From Curvularia sp. ZM96 (lineage: Eukaryota; Ascomycota; Dothideomycetes; Pleosporales; Pleosporaceae): DNA of 64,000 bases. The translations under genes were made by a program, and so were the position numbers. The DNA lies in the NCBI GenBank assembly GCA_022457065.1, contig JAJGBQ010000001.1, forward strand, positions 6,448,001-6,512,000. The letters are read 5' to 3'. Every line of letters starts with the position of its first letter. The stretch's first letter is position 1. This document shows, in pieces, positions 46,426 through 56,984 of this stretch. The notes under the pieces were generated by a model. That model did no database searches, was not told the origin of the DNA, and worked only from the letters and a program-made list of their open reading frames with translations.

Positions 46426-48592
46426 ATGTCCGCCTCGGCCCAAGACAAGGTATTGGCAAGAGATCTCAAGGCTAAGAAGACAAAGTCCAGAAATGGATGT
46501 GGCCGCTGCAAACTCAAGAGGGTACAGTCTCACCGCCCATGACCATCCCCACTTCAGCACGTGTTGACCAAAAGCAAAGCTCAAATGTGACGAGACGGCT
46601 CCTGGCTGCTTGCAATGCAAGAAGAGGAACGTTCCTTGCCCCGGATACGAGAAGACGCTCAAGTGGTCGACAAAGTACGAAGTCTTTACGCCTCCCAGAT
46701 CGGCCTCTGCCAAGTCAAGCAAGCACAACACCACAACACACACCGTTACCAAGTCGACACTGCCCCAGAACGTCGCCAGCGGCATCGAGGCGTTGGCTGC
46801 AGTGCTCCCTGCAGGCAGGAAGACGACCCCTATCACTACTACCCAACAGGTCCCCACAACACAGACGTCATCAGCAATCCCATCCCCACCAAGCTTTGAG
46901 GAAACAACATCAACCCAAGAATCATCTACCGAGGATGGAGACTCTCCACGGGAGTACGAGCCCTTTCCCATGGAGGATGTAAACACCGCGGACCCCGTCA
47001 TGTTTGATGGCTTTGTCGATGCCATCCATCTTCCACACGAGGACTTTAGCTTTGATCCTTTTGAGAACATTGACTTTGAGTCTGGCTCGCTAGACGACAT
47101 GACCTTTGACATCCACGACATGTCTTCCCAGAAGCAGGATGTCACCTCCACATCGATGCCTTTGATGGACCGGGACTCGACCCGGGAGTCTAGCCCTAGA
47201 CTCTCACGTTCCTTGCTTCTTGATTTGTACCGTCTTCCCAGTCCTTCTCCCAGCCCGTCATCGTCAGACGATGTCGAGTCTCTTCTTGTCCAGCACTACT
47301 TCAAGGACGTCTGTGCCATATTTTCTTCTTTCGATTCTCCTCTGAACCCTTTCCGAACTACTATTGGCCGCATCTACAAGGACTCTCCGTCTATCAACTA
47401 CGCGATCCAGTCCATGGCTGCGGCTCACTTGGCTAATACTTTTCCCAACATGGCGGCTACAGGTGTCGAGTTGCAGCGCAAGGCTCGTGAGGCACTCGAG
47501 GCTGAGCTCCCTCTTGCCCACAGCGGTCAGACGAGTGCTACCAAGACCTTCTTGAGCATCATGCTGCTCGGTCTCACCACTTCCTGGCACGACAGCAGCG
47601 CCCTGGGTCTCGAGTACCTCTCTACTGCGAGGGACCTGATTCTGCCCAAGCTCTTTAGTCGATCACGTGGCGCAGAGGTTGAGCGCGAGGCACAGTTCTT
47701 CGAGGAGTCGTTGATCTACTGGGAGATGCTCATGGGCTTCGTGACAGAAGATGCGATGAGCTTTTCTCCCAAGTCAGGACTGCGACCTAGCCTCAGCTCA
47801 AGGAAGAACGCCCCAGCTGCACGTGGCCCCAACGGCAAGACTGTTCCACACCCCTGGACAGGCATTGCGCCCATGATCCACTTCTTGTTTGCAGAGGTCG
47901 GCCGCCTGGTCCGCAAGGAACGCTCAATGGACCGTGAATCATCCATGGACCTTCGTCAACGACAAGAGAACCTGCAGAACGCTGCCTCACTGGAAGAGGA
48001 TCTCCTTGCTGCCGAGTGCCCATCTGTCGATGATGTGATCGACTATGGCGATGAACGTACTCCCAAGGAACACTTTGTCACCATTGCCGAAGCCTACCGT
48101 ATGGCCGGCCTGCTAGAGATCTACCGGGTCTTCCCTTCCATCCTGCGCAAGCGTCTGGGCTCCGACAACTCCAAGGGCACTGAGGGAGTTGACTTCCAGT
48201 TTCCCACACCGCGCTTCGAGACTCCGTTTGAGGATACCGACATGAAGCTGTGGCTCAACTCACTTGCCATGCACATCATCAGGTCTCTTGAGTCGGTACC
48301 TTCTTCGTCTGGAACCTTTTGCATTCAGCCGCTGATCCTTGTCGTTGCTGCATCTGAGCTTCGATTCGTCTCGTCGGTTGACTTCTTCGATGTCCATGCC
48401 AACGATGCTGAGGTCGTCTCTGCGCGAGAGTTCGTCATCAGGCGCCTGCAAGAGTTTGCGCTGAGGCTGCCTAACAAGCCCCTTCGCAAAATGATCCAGC
48501 TTCTCAAGGAGACATGGCGCCAGTCTGACGAGGGCCGCGAGGCCTTCTGGATTGACGTCATGAACGAGAAGGGCTACCACACCATCATGTGA
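46426..48592 (+). CDS. Zn2Cys6 transcription factor
   Basis: Model: join(46426..46521, 46580..48592), 702 residues, one 58-bp intron that falls inside the zinc cluster (after KLKR). The binuclear cluster is C25-x2-C28-x6-C35-x6-C42-x2-C45-x6-C52, preceded by a basic KAKKTKSRNG stretch. Residues 65-245 are Ser/Thr/Pro- and acid-rich (disordered, possible activation region). From about 250 onward is a fungal-specific regulatory domain of the Fungal_trans_2 type (VQHYFKDVCAIFSSFDSPLN; MLLGLTTSWHDSSALGLEYL), typical of repressible or metabolic regulators. DNA target and pathway are unknown. No obvious biosynthetic cluster is adjacent. The intron position within the cluster is common in this family. 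Confidence 0.9.
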
Positions 48593-50558
48593 TGTGGTCG
48601 AACCTTCTTTCCTGCTAGCCTTACCAAAAGCTTTGCTTCGTCAACACCTTGTTTATTCTACGACTCGTTTTACGACATTAGCGTTTTATCTGGACCTGGC
48701 GTTTTACCTACCAACGGCGTTCGACAACTTGTTCTTGTTTTAGAATTTCTGCACGCCATCTACAACCTTCTCGGAATGATCAAACAAAGATCATGTTCCC
48801 ATCACGACACACTTTTCCATACGAAAGTACTCTTCTTAATGTACGGCTTCCACCAAGACCTTCTCGGTTCAACATCCCGGTGATGTGAGAAACATTGTGG
48901 ACACCTCTCCTCCGACCATATATATTTACGACATGCTACGATACCCCCAACACGCCCAGAGCGATCAACCCTACTGCGACAACATACCACCCTAGACGAA
49001 ATGCCTACTGCGATAATACCTAATACTGGCGACTCGCCCATACCTGGACATGCCCTGCCACAAAAAAAAGAGAGCGACACTTCGATATTACCCTTTTGCG
49101 ACAATAGACTACCTTAGTTACGCCCTTATTCCCATTTTGTTACGATACCCCCTCCCACCACATCCCATGTGCTGCGATCAGCCCCACTGCGAAAGACCAA
49201 CTCTGGACCCAAATCCACCCCAAGCCACCACCTTTTCCCTGGAGCAACACTACCATGGCGCCCACTGCATTCCGAGAGAGAGCCACACCAAGAGAGAGAG
49301 GTAAAAACCCCGACATCTATTCCAAGATGCCCATAGCGACTATCCCGAGCGACATCTATCTAAGTATCTTCCTATCCATGTTCCCTTCTCCCTCTCTCCC
49401 CTTCTCTCTAGCTCTCTATCCAAGCGACAAAGCAACCCTCCTCTTTTTCCTTTTCTTTTGATTTGCCCGGCGCCAAAGAAGACCAAGCGACAATTACCTG
49501 TATATCCCCCGCGCGGTCCATGTTTGCCGCTGCAGAAATTACCCTATGCGAATCTTCGAGCCGTTTGCAAAAGGTGGTATACTGTATGTATAGTTTCTTT
49601 TTGTTGCATCTACCCCCCTTTTTGCTGGTTTGTTTGTTCCCCTTCCCTCCTGCAGTTTACAGTTGCGTGGTGGTAGGTAGGTAGATAGGTAAGTATGGGG
49701 TAGGTAAGTAGATGAAATGGGATGGAAAAGGTAAGTAGGGAGGTAGGTAGATGGTGCTTTGGGTGGGCGAAGTAAGTCACCCTGACGGTTTGTTTTTGTC
49801 TTCTCCACACGAGATTCTTTTCTTTTCCTGCAGGCTTGTTTTTGTTTTGCTGCTTTGCATGCGGGGTATGTGTGCTTTTAGAAAGGAGATAGAGTTTTTT
49901 TTCCTTTTTGTGTTCATGCAGGATAGATGCGAGGTTCCTTGGCTAAAACGGCTACTGGATGCCAGATGTCGATAGATAGTGCGCTCTTCCCCTCTTTTCT
50001 TCCTTGTTACCTGTTGTCTTTTACACACTTCCCCTCTTGTTCGAGCACTGTTGCGTAGAGTAGAGTAGTGTAGTTTGACTCTTAACCCATACATAACAGA
50101 AGCTAGGGAGTTCGGAGAGGACCAACTATCCCGCATGGAAGAAAGGATACCGCAGACGCCACGGGGCCTACTTGGATAACACCTCGAGGTCTTTAGCGCT
50201 GGCGTTTGCCTGGACTAGGTTTGTATCGTTGCTCGGTGGAAAGTGCACAGGCGGATGAAACCGCTTAGATAGTTTATCTTCCCCCCCTTCTCCCTACCGT
50301 ACACGTTGTCAAATTAGCGCATTCCGCATCACAGAGTAAAAATAAAATTATAAAGAAGAAGAAATAAAAATTGCATAATTGACTCCCTCTCTCTCCTCTT
50401 CCAATTCCCCACTCAAAAAGACGCATTTTGTAACACAAGGGGGTATCTTAATTTCCATTCATTCCACATATTTATACAAAAGAAAGATAAAACCAAAAGA
50501 GAGAGAGAAAAAACACTAACGCTATACACACTTTTTTTTTCGGAGAGGCGCACAACTA
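48593..50558. other. 2-kb non-coding region with minisatellite
   Basis: 3' UTR-like sequence of the Zn2Cys6 gene with many repeats of the GCGACA/TACGACA type, then TAGG-rich and pyrimidine-rich sequence. No gene is supported. Confidence 0.5.
49671..49752 (+). repeat. imperfect GGTAGGTA/GGTAAGTA array
   Basis: About ten degenerate copies of GGTA(A/G)GTA with GATG interruptions. Confidence 0.7.
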
Positions 50559-51506
50559 CTACATCACCGGCCTATTCACCTCATCATCACTATCATCATC
50601 ATACGCAATAAACTCTCTCCTGCCGGCCCCCCTCACACTCGCATACAACCGCGAGGGCGCTTCTTGATACGCTTTTAGCTTCTTTTCTGCGCCGGGACTC
50701 CGGCAGCACATTGCGTCTTGGTGGTAATAGGCGTCTGGGATAGCGAGGAGGCGCTGCTCGGAGCCTGTGAGGCGTAGGCTCTTGTTGGGGGGTAAGGGGG
50801 AACATGTTGGTGTTGAAGAAGAAGAGGTAAAGGATTGGATGCTAGAGGGGCGCGTGTGTTAGCGACGTATTCGTCTCTTGATTTGGTTTGGATAGGAGGG
50901 GAAAGGGGGAACGTACTAAGTCCGCAATAAATGGATTCCTTCGACTATGCAGGCGAGAACGGAGAAGATGACGATGATTTGGAGTAAGCAGAGTGCTAGC
51001 GGCGAAGAAGGGAGGTCGCTGAGTGAAGTCGCTGCTGCTTGCGATGGAGATCTGGGGGCTGAGAAACAGACTATCCTCCTCTTTTCGGCTGTTGGTGGCT
51101 CGTCTGGAGAGGAGGAAGACGAAGAAGCGTAGTCGTGCATGGCTTCTTTACTATTGCTTAGGAGGACGGAGGTTGGGATGGGTTTTTGGGCTAGCGAGTT
51201 GCTTGAGGAGGGGTTGGCGCCGCGCATGTACAGGTCGTATAATTCCGGGTCTGTGTATCGGAATTTCTCGAGTTGGGAGGCTAGGCTGGTGCAGATGTCG
51301 TTGATGATGGGGGAGACGGGTTCGTCTGAGGAGGGGTTGGCGGGGGTCCAGTGGGCGGCTGAGGGGGTGTATGCCGCTGGTGGTGGAGAGGAGGTGGAGT
51401 CTGTGGTTGAGATGATTTTACATTGGCAATGGGTGCCGGTGGGCGCTGAGAGTGTTGATGAGGTGAAGAGAACCAGGGTGGTGGTGAGGAGGGTTTTAGA
51501 CAACAT
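50559..51506 (-). CDS. small secretory-pathway protein with single transmembrane helix
   Basis: Model: complement(join(50559..50841, 50917..51506)), 290 residues, a 75-bp intron (gtacgt..ctctag, phase 2). Signal peptide at 1-20 (TLLTTTLVLFTSSTLSA), then CQC. The extracellular part of about 145 residues is Ser/Pro-rich with ICTSLASQLEKFRYTDPELY as its only ordered-looking helix. A transmembrane segment at about 170-189 (LALCLLQIIVIFSVLACIVE) follows. The cytoplasmic tail of 100 residues contains LRLTGSEQRLLAIPDAYYHQ and an acidic end (DDDSDDEVNRPVM). I do not recognise the family. It is the last gene before the transposon-rich region, a position where effectors often occur, but the helix argues for a membrane protein. 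Confidence 0.72.
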
Positions 51507-54500
51507 GTTGGGCGGATTACTGAAGTGAATTGCACCAAGTGGGAAAATAGCGAGGCGGGCAGCTGTTGTATTTCACTGCGGCGTAAGATTGTCAGCTTGG
51601 TTTCTACGCCGCCTGTGCCCCCCGAAAGGAAACAAGAAAAGAAAAAAAGCTTTTAAATACGACATACCCAACTGGCCCTTCTTGGAAGAGGGGTTAATGC
51701 ACGTTGTAGTGTAAATGCGCGCTGGCAAAAAGTCTAGACTGGGGAGGGACTGGTTGATCTTGCTTAAACTCGGGAGGCCCGGGCTATCATTGAAGTTTCC
51801 CGCCTCTCAGAATACGGTGGTTGATACAGGGTAGGGCCCAAAACGGATCGTCCGTGGCGTTTGCTTAGCTGATGAGAAGAGCAAATTGGACGGTTGATTA
51901 GTCGGATGCGGGGAAGATAGGGAGAAGGGAGAACATGTGGGTTGATTAGTTGGCTGGGTGCGTGTGTGTCTACTGCAAGACGATGAACGGTCAAGGGAGA
52001 GGGCGGAATAGAAGAAGAAACACGCGACAGGTGGGCTCACCAACCAGGGATATATGGGACTTTTATTTTTCTCTACTAGTACTCTCTCCACATGTGTCAT
52101 TCTCACCACGCCATGGGCTGGCGGAATGATCATCTCAGGTACCAGCCGCGTTTGCGTATCAGCTACGCCCACACCAGAACACGGATCCGTTTCGAGAGGC
52201 AGGCAGATAGGCAGGCAAATGAAAATAGAGCGGGCGTATAGGCAGGCTAGGTCTCATCCGGACGCCTGGTGCCGACTGCTTGGGGACATGGGGCCTGGCC
52301 CGGCACAAGATTCCCTGGCAGAGACAAGCTAGGCCGGCTGGAATTGCTTGGACTTGTCACGGTGGTGAGCTGGAAGAGACAGACAGCGCTCACTGGGCCA
52401 GGTAACAGCCAGGCCTGGCCCCGCACGTCGCCTGCAGCAATCTATTGATGCCATCTGACGCTGTCTAATGCTCTCTCCGGCAGCCACCAGTCCCATCCTA
52501 TCCTCGTCTCTTGTTTGCTTCTTTGCGACCTTTCTTCTTTGCTCGTTCGCGCTCATCCTCAATAGAGTTTCTTTGCTGCGCTCCGCGGAAAAGAGCGGGC
52601 ACTCCGCCGTTCGCGTTTCCAGGGGGATTTTCACGCTTCCCACAACGGATTGCGAAACATCAGTCGCGCGCACACTCCCAAACGATACCCTTTTCCGAGC
52701 TAGCACACGACACACATACCACGCCCGTGATGGTTTCCCTTCTTTCGCTTTACTTTGCCTTCGTAAATGACCCTTTTCTCCCTCTCTTGATCGGCACCCA
52801 ACCTCAGCTCTCGGCTTGTACCTAGCGGGCGCACAAGCTGACCGGCAGCTCCCCCTGGCCTGTGCTTCCCGTATAGTTAGCGCGCATTTCGCCTTGCTGC
52901 GGGCAGGACCTATTAATGCAACAGGTCCACGCACGTTGGTCTTTGGGGGCGCAAGACGGTGAGCTCTAGAACATAGCATGGCGCAGGGCCGGGTTTATCC
53001 GTCGGTCGCATCCGAGAGGTCACTGCTCCCTTTTGCGCATGTCAATAAACTGAAGAAGACAACGACGAAGGCCTGAAAATCCTTAGAGCACGCCTTAAGT
53101 TCTCGACGTTGCGGCATAAAATCCACAATGGTGCGATGACACAAAAACAATAGCGCGGCATGCCAAACCGTTGCGAGTCACCTATTGCTCCGCTTGCAAA
53201 ACCCGTTTTTTCGTCTTACTTTCTCGGATATGCATTTCTCTTTCTGTGCATCGCGAAACGAGCGAAAAACGGGTCTTTCAGAGTTTCCCTCTCCCCTTAC
53301 CGAAACAGAAGATCTGCATATGCTAAGACTCTGCCATGCAAAAGCTTGGTGTGTGATCAGGGCGGCCCGTGAACCATGTATCGTTTCATGTCTCCAGTGC
53401 CCAGCGCAAAGTGGTGCCACTTTTGTCATTTGAATCTTGTGATTTGGCTGCGGCGTTGAGCGAGGTTTGCTGCCGAGCCCTTGGTATGGGCTTGTCAGTG
53501 AAAACAGACAGGTCTTGGTGTTTGGTGGTAAATCAAAAGGGTGGGTGTGTTTTTGGGGAGGGGGGTAAAGGAAGGTAAGAAAGGTGCCAAGTCGGTTCAT
53601 CTCGTGGGTATAGGAATATGCTTCTTTTTTTCTCCCCTCATCTTGAGAAACGTGCAATTTATCCAGCTTTCCGGACCGTTTTGATTCGTCTTACCACTCT
53701 GGGAGGACCCATCTTTGAGATCCTCCATTAATAGCCCAATCCTGCAAGGCAGCCGCCTTCATCTATTCGCAGGAAATGGGAGGACTCGGTAACGCGACTC
53801 CATCGAGGTATTCCATGTCTGCCTTGCAACATCCGCTCGTACTTGGAACTCCGGTCCTCGGGATACACCTGATAGATGGTATGATATCGATTCAACAGCA
53901 CTGCCACGTTGTTGGTGGCGGTGGTGCTATCGTTTTTCATGAGACAACTAGTCAGTTAAATTAACTACATCTACGCGAATGTCCTCATTGGGAGCGATTC
54001 TTTACATCGTTTTCTTGACCTATTCAAGGCTACACTCAGAATCGAGCCTTTCCTTTACAATTCATCTGTGGATACGGAGTGGTTTGGTAGGGTAGCCAGG
54101 GCTGCGGCCTGTAATGGGATTCATCAGTGAGCCGGTTCACAGCCTCGAGCTACTCTGGCGCTGATTGAATACGGGCATAAGAAACAGGGGACTATACTTG
54201 CCGACGAATATAACTGTGAATTACAAATTTTGTGTTATTTAACCAATGTTAGACAATACGACAAGCTATTTAGTCTCTGAACAAGTCAGCTCGAGCACAA
54301 TGGTAAACATGATCCTTTACAGTAGATACCATGGTCTCAGAAACTTTGCTCCTAATCACCATGGCTAGTAGTTGCACAGCCATATATCTCCACAGTCTCC
54401 CTGTTTCTCAGATCGTTTATGCACATTTCCAGACAAACCTACCCTTTTCATAAGTCAGTTATTTTCCTCGATAGAAACGTTCAGACAACCGCAAAAAGAT

Positions 54501-54599
54501 GAGAAAAGACGATCAAATTGTCATATAACGTGTTTCACCACCGAGTCGTCAACCCCACCAAGTCGTCAGCTCCACCACCACACCCCACCTTTATAATAA
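51507..54599. other. 3-kb gene-free approach to the repeat region
   Basis: No supported gene. Several frames of 60-216 codons on both strands (longest 52329-52979, -) lack domains, splice consistency or good starts. From about 54540 GTCGTCA motifs appear twice (GAGTCGTCAACC and AAGTCGTCAGCT), which I take as subterminal repeats of the pogo element that follows. Confidence 0.5.
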
Positions 54600-55302
54600 T
54601 ACTGCGCAACACCACTACGACTTTTTATATTAAGTAGAATAAGATATTATTATTTAGACGCGTCGCTATCCTCTGTATTCTCTAATTCTACTTAGTAGGT
54701 GCGAGAGTTGTGTCTAATTTAGCTGCAACGTCCGCAGCGCCGTTTACTGCGCACCCTCTTCGCAGGCGTTACACCCTTATTATAGCTACTACCTTCTGCC
54801 TTAGCTATCTAATTAGCTATCTGTCTAACTGTCTAGGACCCCTCTACCTCTACGTAGCGCCTCTTACGAGTTTTTCGCTTTGTTAACGCTTTAATAGCGT
54901 CTCGTAGGCGACTTATTTTCTCCTATATTAACACTATATAATAAGCGATCTACTAGGCTCCCTTACTTAACTACTATATCTACTTCTTAAGAGAAGTTGT
55001 AGGAGACCCTTGCTAGATTTGTATGCAGTTTTAAATAAGCGTAGCCTGCGCCTCTATTTCGCGCGCGTTGCGTGGTGTTTTCGGATCCTAGGCGGTGCTC
55101 TCTTACGCTAGTGGAGTTGGCGTACGCAGCACGACGTTAAGCTGTAATAAAATAACGTAAGAATTATGTAGTATAAGTCCGGCACCTCGAAAGCTTATAT
55201 AGATATTATCTATTGTAATAGACTTATTATAAGCCTCTTTAAACGCTAGTAGAAAGATGTCTTTGCTAATATAGTAGATACGGTTACGCGCTAAGGCTGA
55301 GA
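54600..55302 (-). pseudogene. C-terminal part of a pogo/Fot1-like transposase, RIP-mutated
   Basis: Read on the minus strand from 55302, the frame gives ALARNRIYYISKDIFLLAF, then SFRGAGLILHNSYVILLQL and NVVLRTPTPLA, the typical C-terminal region that follows the DDE domain in fungal pogo-family transposases. Beyond the formal stop the frame remains recognisable: DPKTPRNAREIEAQATLI, a Lys/Arg-rich helix, then a C-x2-C-x4-H zinc-knuckle-like end (CGRCSQIRHNSRTY), with several in-frame TAG or TAA where Gln is expected, as RIP (CpA to TpA) would produce. The N-terminal part lies to the right and is displaced by the retrotransposon insertion at 55303; it is not in this window. Terminal inverted repeats cannot be defined from one end. 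Confidence 0.72.
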
Positions 55303-55759
55303 TGTTACAAGTAACAGCGAAGGATCTCTCCTGGACGAGGGCCGCCGGTTGGAGACCATTGGGCGCCACGTCAAAGGTAATGATCACCGCGGGGCGGCGA
55401 TCACGTGACTGGCTTCACGCCAAGCACAGGGAAACACGCTAAGAATGTGAGGACACTCCTTTACGTGACAGGTATCTTTAGGGACTTTAGGAAGAATAGA
55501 GATTATTTTATAAAGATAGTAAAGATAGGTAGAATAGTAATAGATATAAGAATAGGTTAGATTTTATTATTATACTTATTATAGTTAACTCTTATAAGTT
55601 CTTCTCTTATATAGATTAATACTTAGTTATTCTATCGTTATAGAATTAATTATTACTCTTACACTATTAGTTAAACTTCGATAACTTCTCTCTACTATAA
55701 ATCGCTAGAAAACAATTATACGGAATACTTTATATAAGTCTCGCCCTAATCTAGACTAA
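55303..55759 (+). mobile_element. left part of an older gypsy LTR, split by the younger element
   Basis: It begins TGTTACAAGTAACAGCGAAGG, the reverse complement of the younger LTR's end, and runs with diverged middle sequence to CTCGCCCTAATCTAGACTAA, where the younger element begins. The missing 35 bp of this LTR resume at 63127-63161 (GACTAGGTAAG..TATAACA). The joined length is about 492 bp against 480 for the younger LTR. Its plus orientation is opposite to the younger element. It sits inside the transposase gene. The 5 bp before it, TGAGA (55298-55302), would be its target duplicate, which cannot be checked because the right end is outside. Confidence 0.82.
55755..55759 (+). repeat. target-site duplication, left copy (ACTAA)
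   Basis: ACTAA immediately precedes the left LTR of the younger element and recurs at 63122-63126 immediately after its right LTR. Confidence 0.9.
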
Positions 55760-56239
55760 TGTTACACGGGGGTTCGCGATACTCACCTAGTCTCGGTCCG
55801 GGTTAGGGCGAGACTTGTATAAAGTATTCCGTGCGATTGTTTTCTGGCGATTCGTAGTGGAGAGAAGTTATAGGAGTTTAACCGAATATAAAACAAACAA
55901 TCAATTCTATATCGATAGAATAACTAAGTATTAATCTATGTAAGAGAAGAACTTATAAGAGTTGACCACAACGAGTGTAATAATAAGATACAACCTATTC
56001 TTATACCTATTGCCATCTGCCTGTCCGTTAGAGCGGCCCTTGCCATCACTGACGGTCCTGCCTGCTGTGATGGCTTCCTGCCATCACATATGCTCCTGCT
56101 ATCACTGACGGTTGTCCTTGGCGTGACGGCAGTCACGTGACCATCGCCCCGCGGTGATTATTACCTTTTGACGTGGCGCCTAATGGTCTCCAACCTGCGG
56201 CCCTCGTCCTGGAGAGATCCTTCGCTGTTACTTGTAACA
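55760..56239 (-). repeat. 3' LTR of the younger gypsy element
   Basis: 480 bp, TGTTACACGG..TTGTAACA. About 15 positions differ from the other LTR, all C/T or G/A. It contains repeats of GCCATCAC-type words at about 56030-56105. Confidence 0.93.
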
Positions 56240-56378
56240 TTATCCCCCCTCTTAGGGTCATCGTCCCGATACCCTAGATTATCGTTTTCCCGTGTGTCGC
56301 TTGGCGCTAGCGGCGCAAATAAGTACAAAGGCACGCCCGTCGTATCGTAAGCGTTCCTTCCTCTATGCCTTCCTAACT

Positions 56379-56984
56379 ATGCCCAAGGTTCCGTCTTCTC
56401 GCCGTGTTCGTGCCCAGGGTTCGACTTCCGAGCGCCGTGCTCGTGCTGACCGTGTAAAAGAGCAGGGTCACGAAATAACTTATTGTTATAAGCGGTGTGA
56501 GGAAAAGAACCTTCGTTGCTTTGTGGACACTACGACTAGTTGTTGCGCTAGGTGTATTTCCGTTGCGGCTAAATGTAGCCTGTTTGTTTCTAAGGAAGAG
56601 TAGGAGAAGGTTTAGCGCGAGAAGCGGCAGAAGCAGATCGAGATTGCGCGTTTGAAGGCTTAGCTGGCTCAACGTGAGCTAGAACTCCTAGAGGCTGAGG
56701 CGCAAGAGCAAGCATTTGCCGATCGAGATCTTGCTATTCTGAACTTCCAGGATCGCGCGAAAGAGCAGGCCGAGGGGAGTTCTGCCCCTAGTACGGACCT
56801 TCCGACAACCAGACCATCGCTACCCGAACAGTCGACTGACTTAGGCTGGTTACAGGCTGACGCTTCTTTCGACCCTTTTTCCCTTAATTACTTCCTTTCC
56901 CTTGAGAACCTAGTTCTCGTCTCTTCGGATGTTTCTAGTAGTACTCACGTACCAGTGACTTACAGTTCGTTAGATTTCCTTTAG
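56379..56984 (+). pseudogene. antisense ORF of the gypsy element: Zn2Cys6-like cysteine cluster plus coiled coil
   Basis: The frame starts MPKVPSSRRVRAQGSTSERR (ATG 56379) and runs 201 codons to TAG 56982, interrupted by three TAG codons (first at 56601) at places where Gln or Trp is likely, as RIP would give. The Cys pattern is C-x3-C-x6-C-x8-C-x2-C-x6-C in the segment from YCYKRCEEK to AAKCSLF, close to a fungal Zn2Cys6 cluster except for x3 in the first spacer. A charged heptad-like helix follows (KRQKQIEIARLKA, LAQRELELLEAEAQEQ), then a Pro/Ser-rich tail. It is transcribed opposite to gag-pol, lies just inside the 3' LTR, and its end overlaps the end of pol (56935) by about 50 bp. Similar antisense proteins are, from memory, frequent in Dothideomycete gypsy elements and annotated as hypothetical. 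Function unknown; a DNA- or RNA-binding regulator of the element is a guess. Confidence 0.75.

Noticed and set aside
52329..52979. 216-codon minus-strand frame
   Set aside because: Arg/Ser/Ala/Lys-rich with no domain, and equally long frames run on the other strand.
56373..56672. Minus-strand frame opposite the antisense Cys-cluster ORF
   Set aside because: It lies beyond the chromodomain end of pol, has no motif, and the plus-strand frame carries the ordered Cys pattern.
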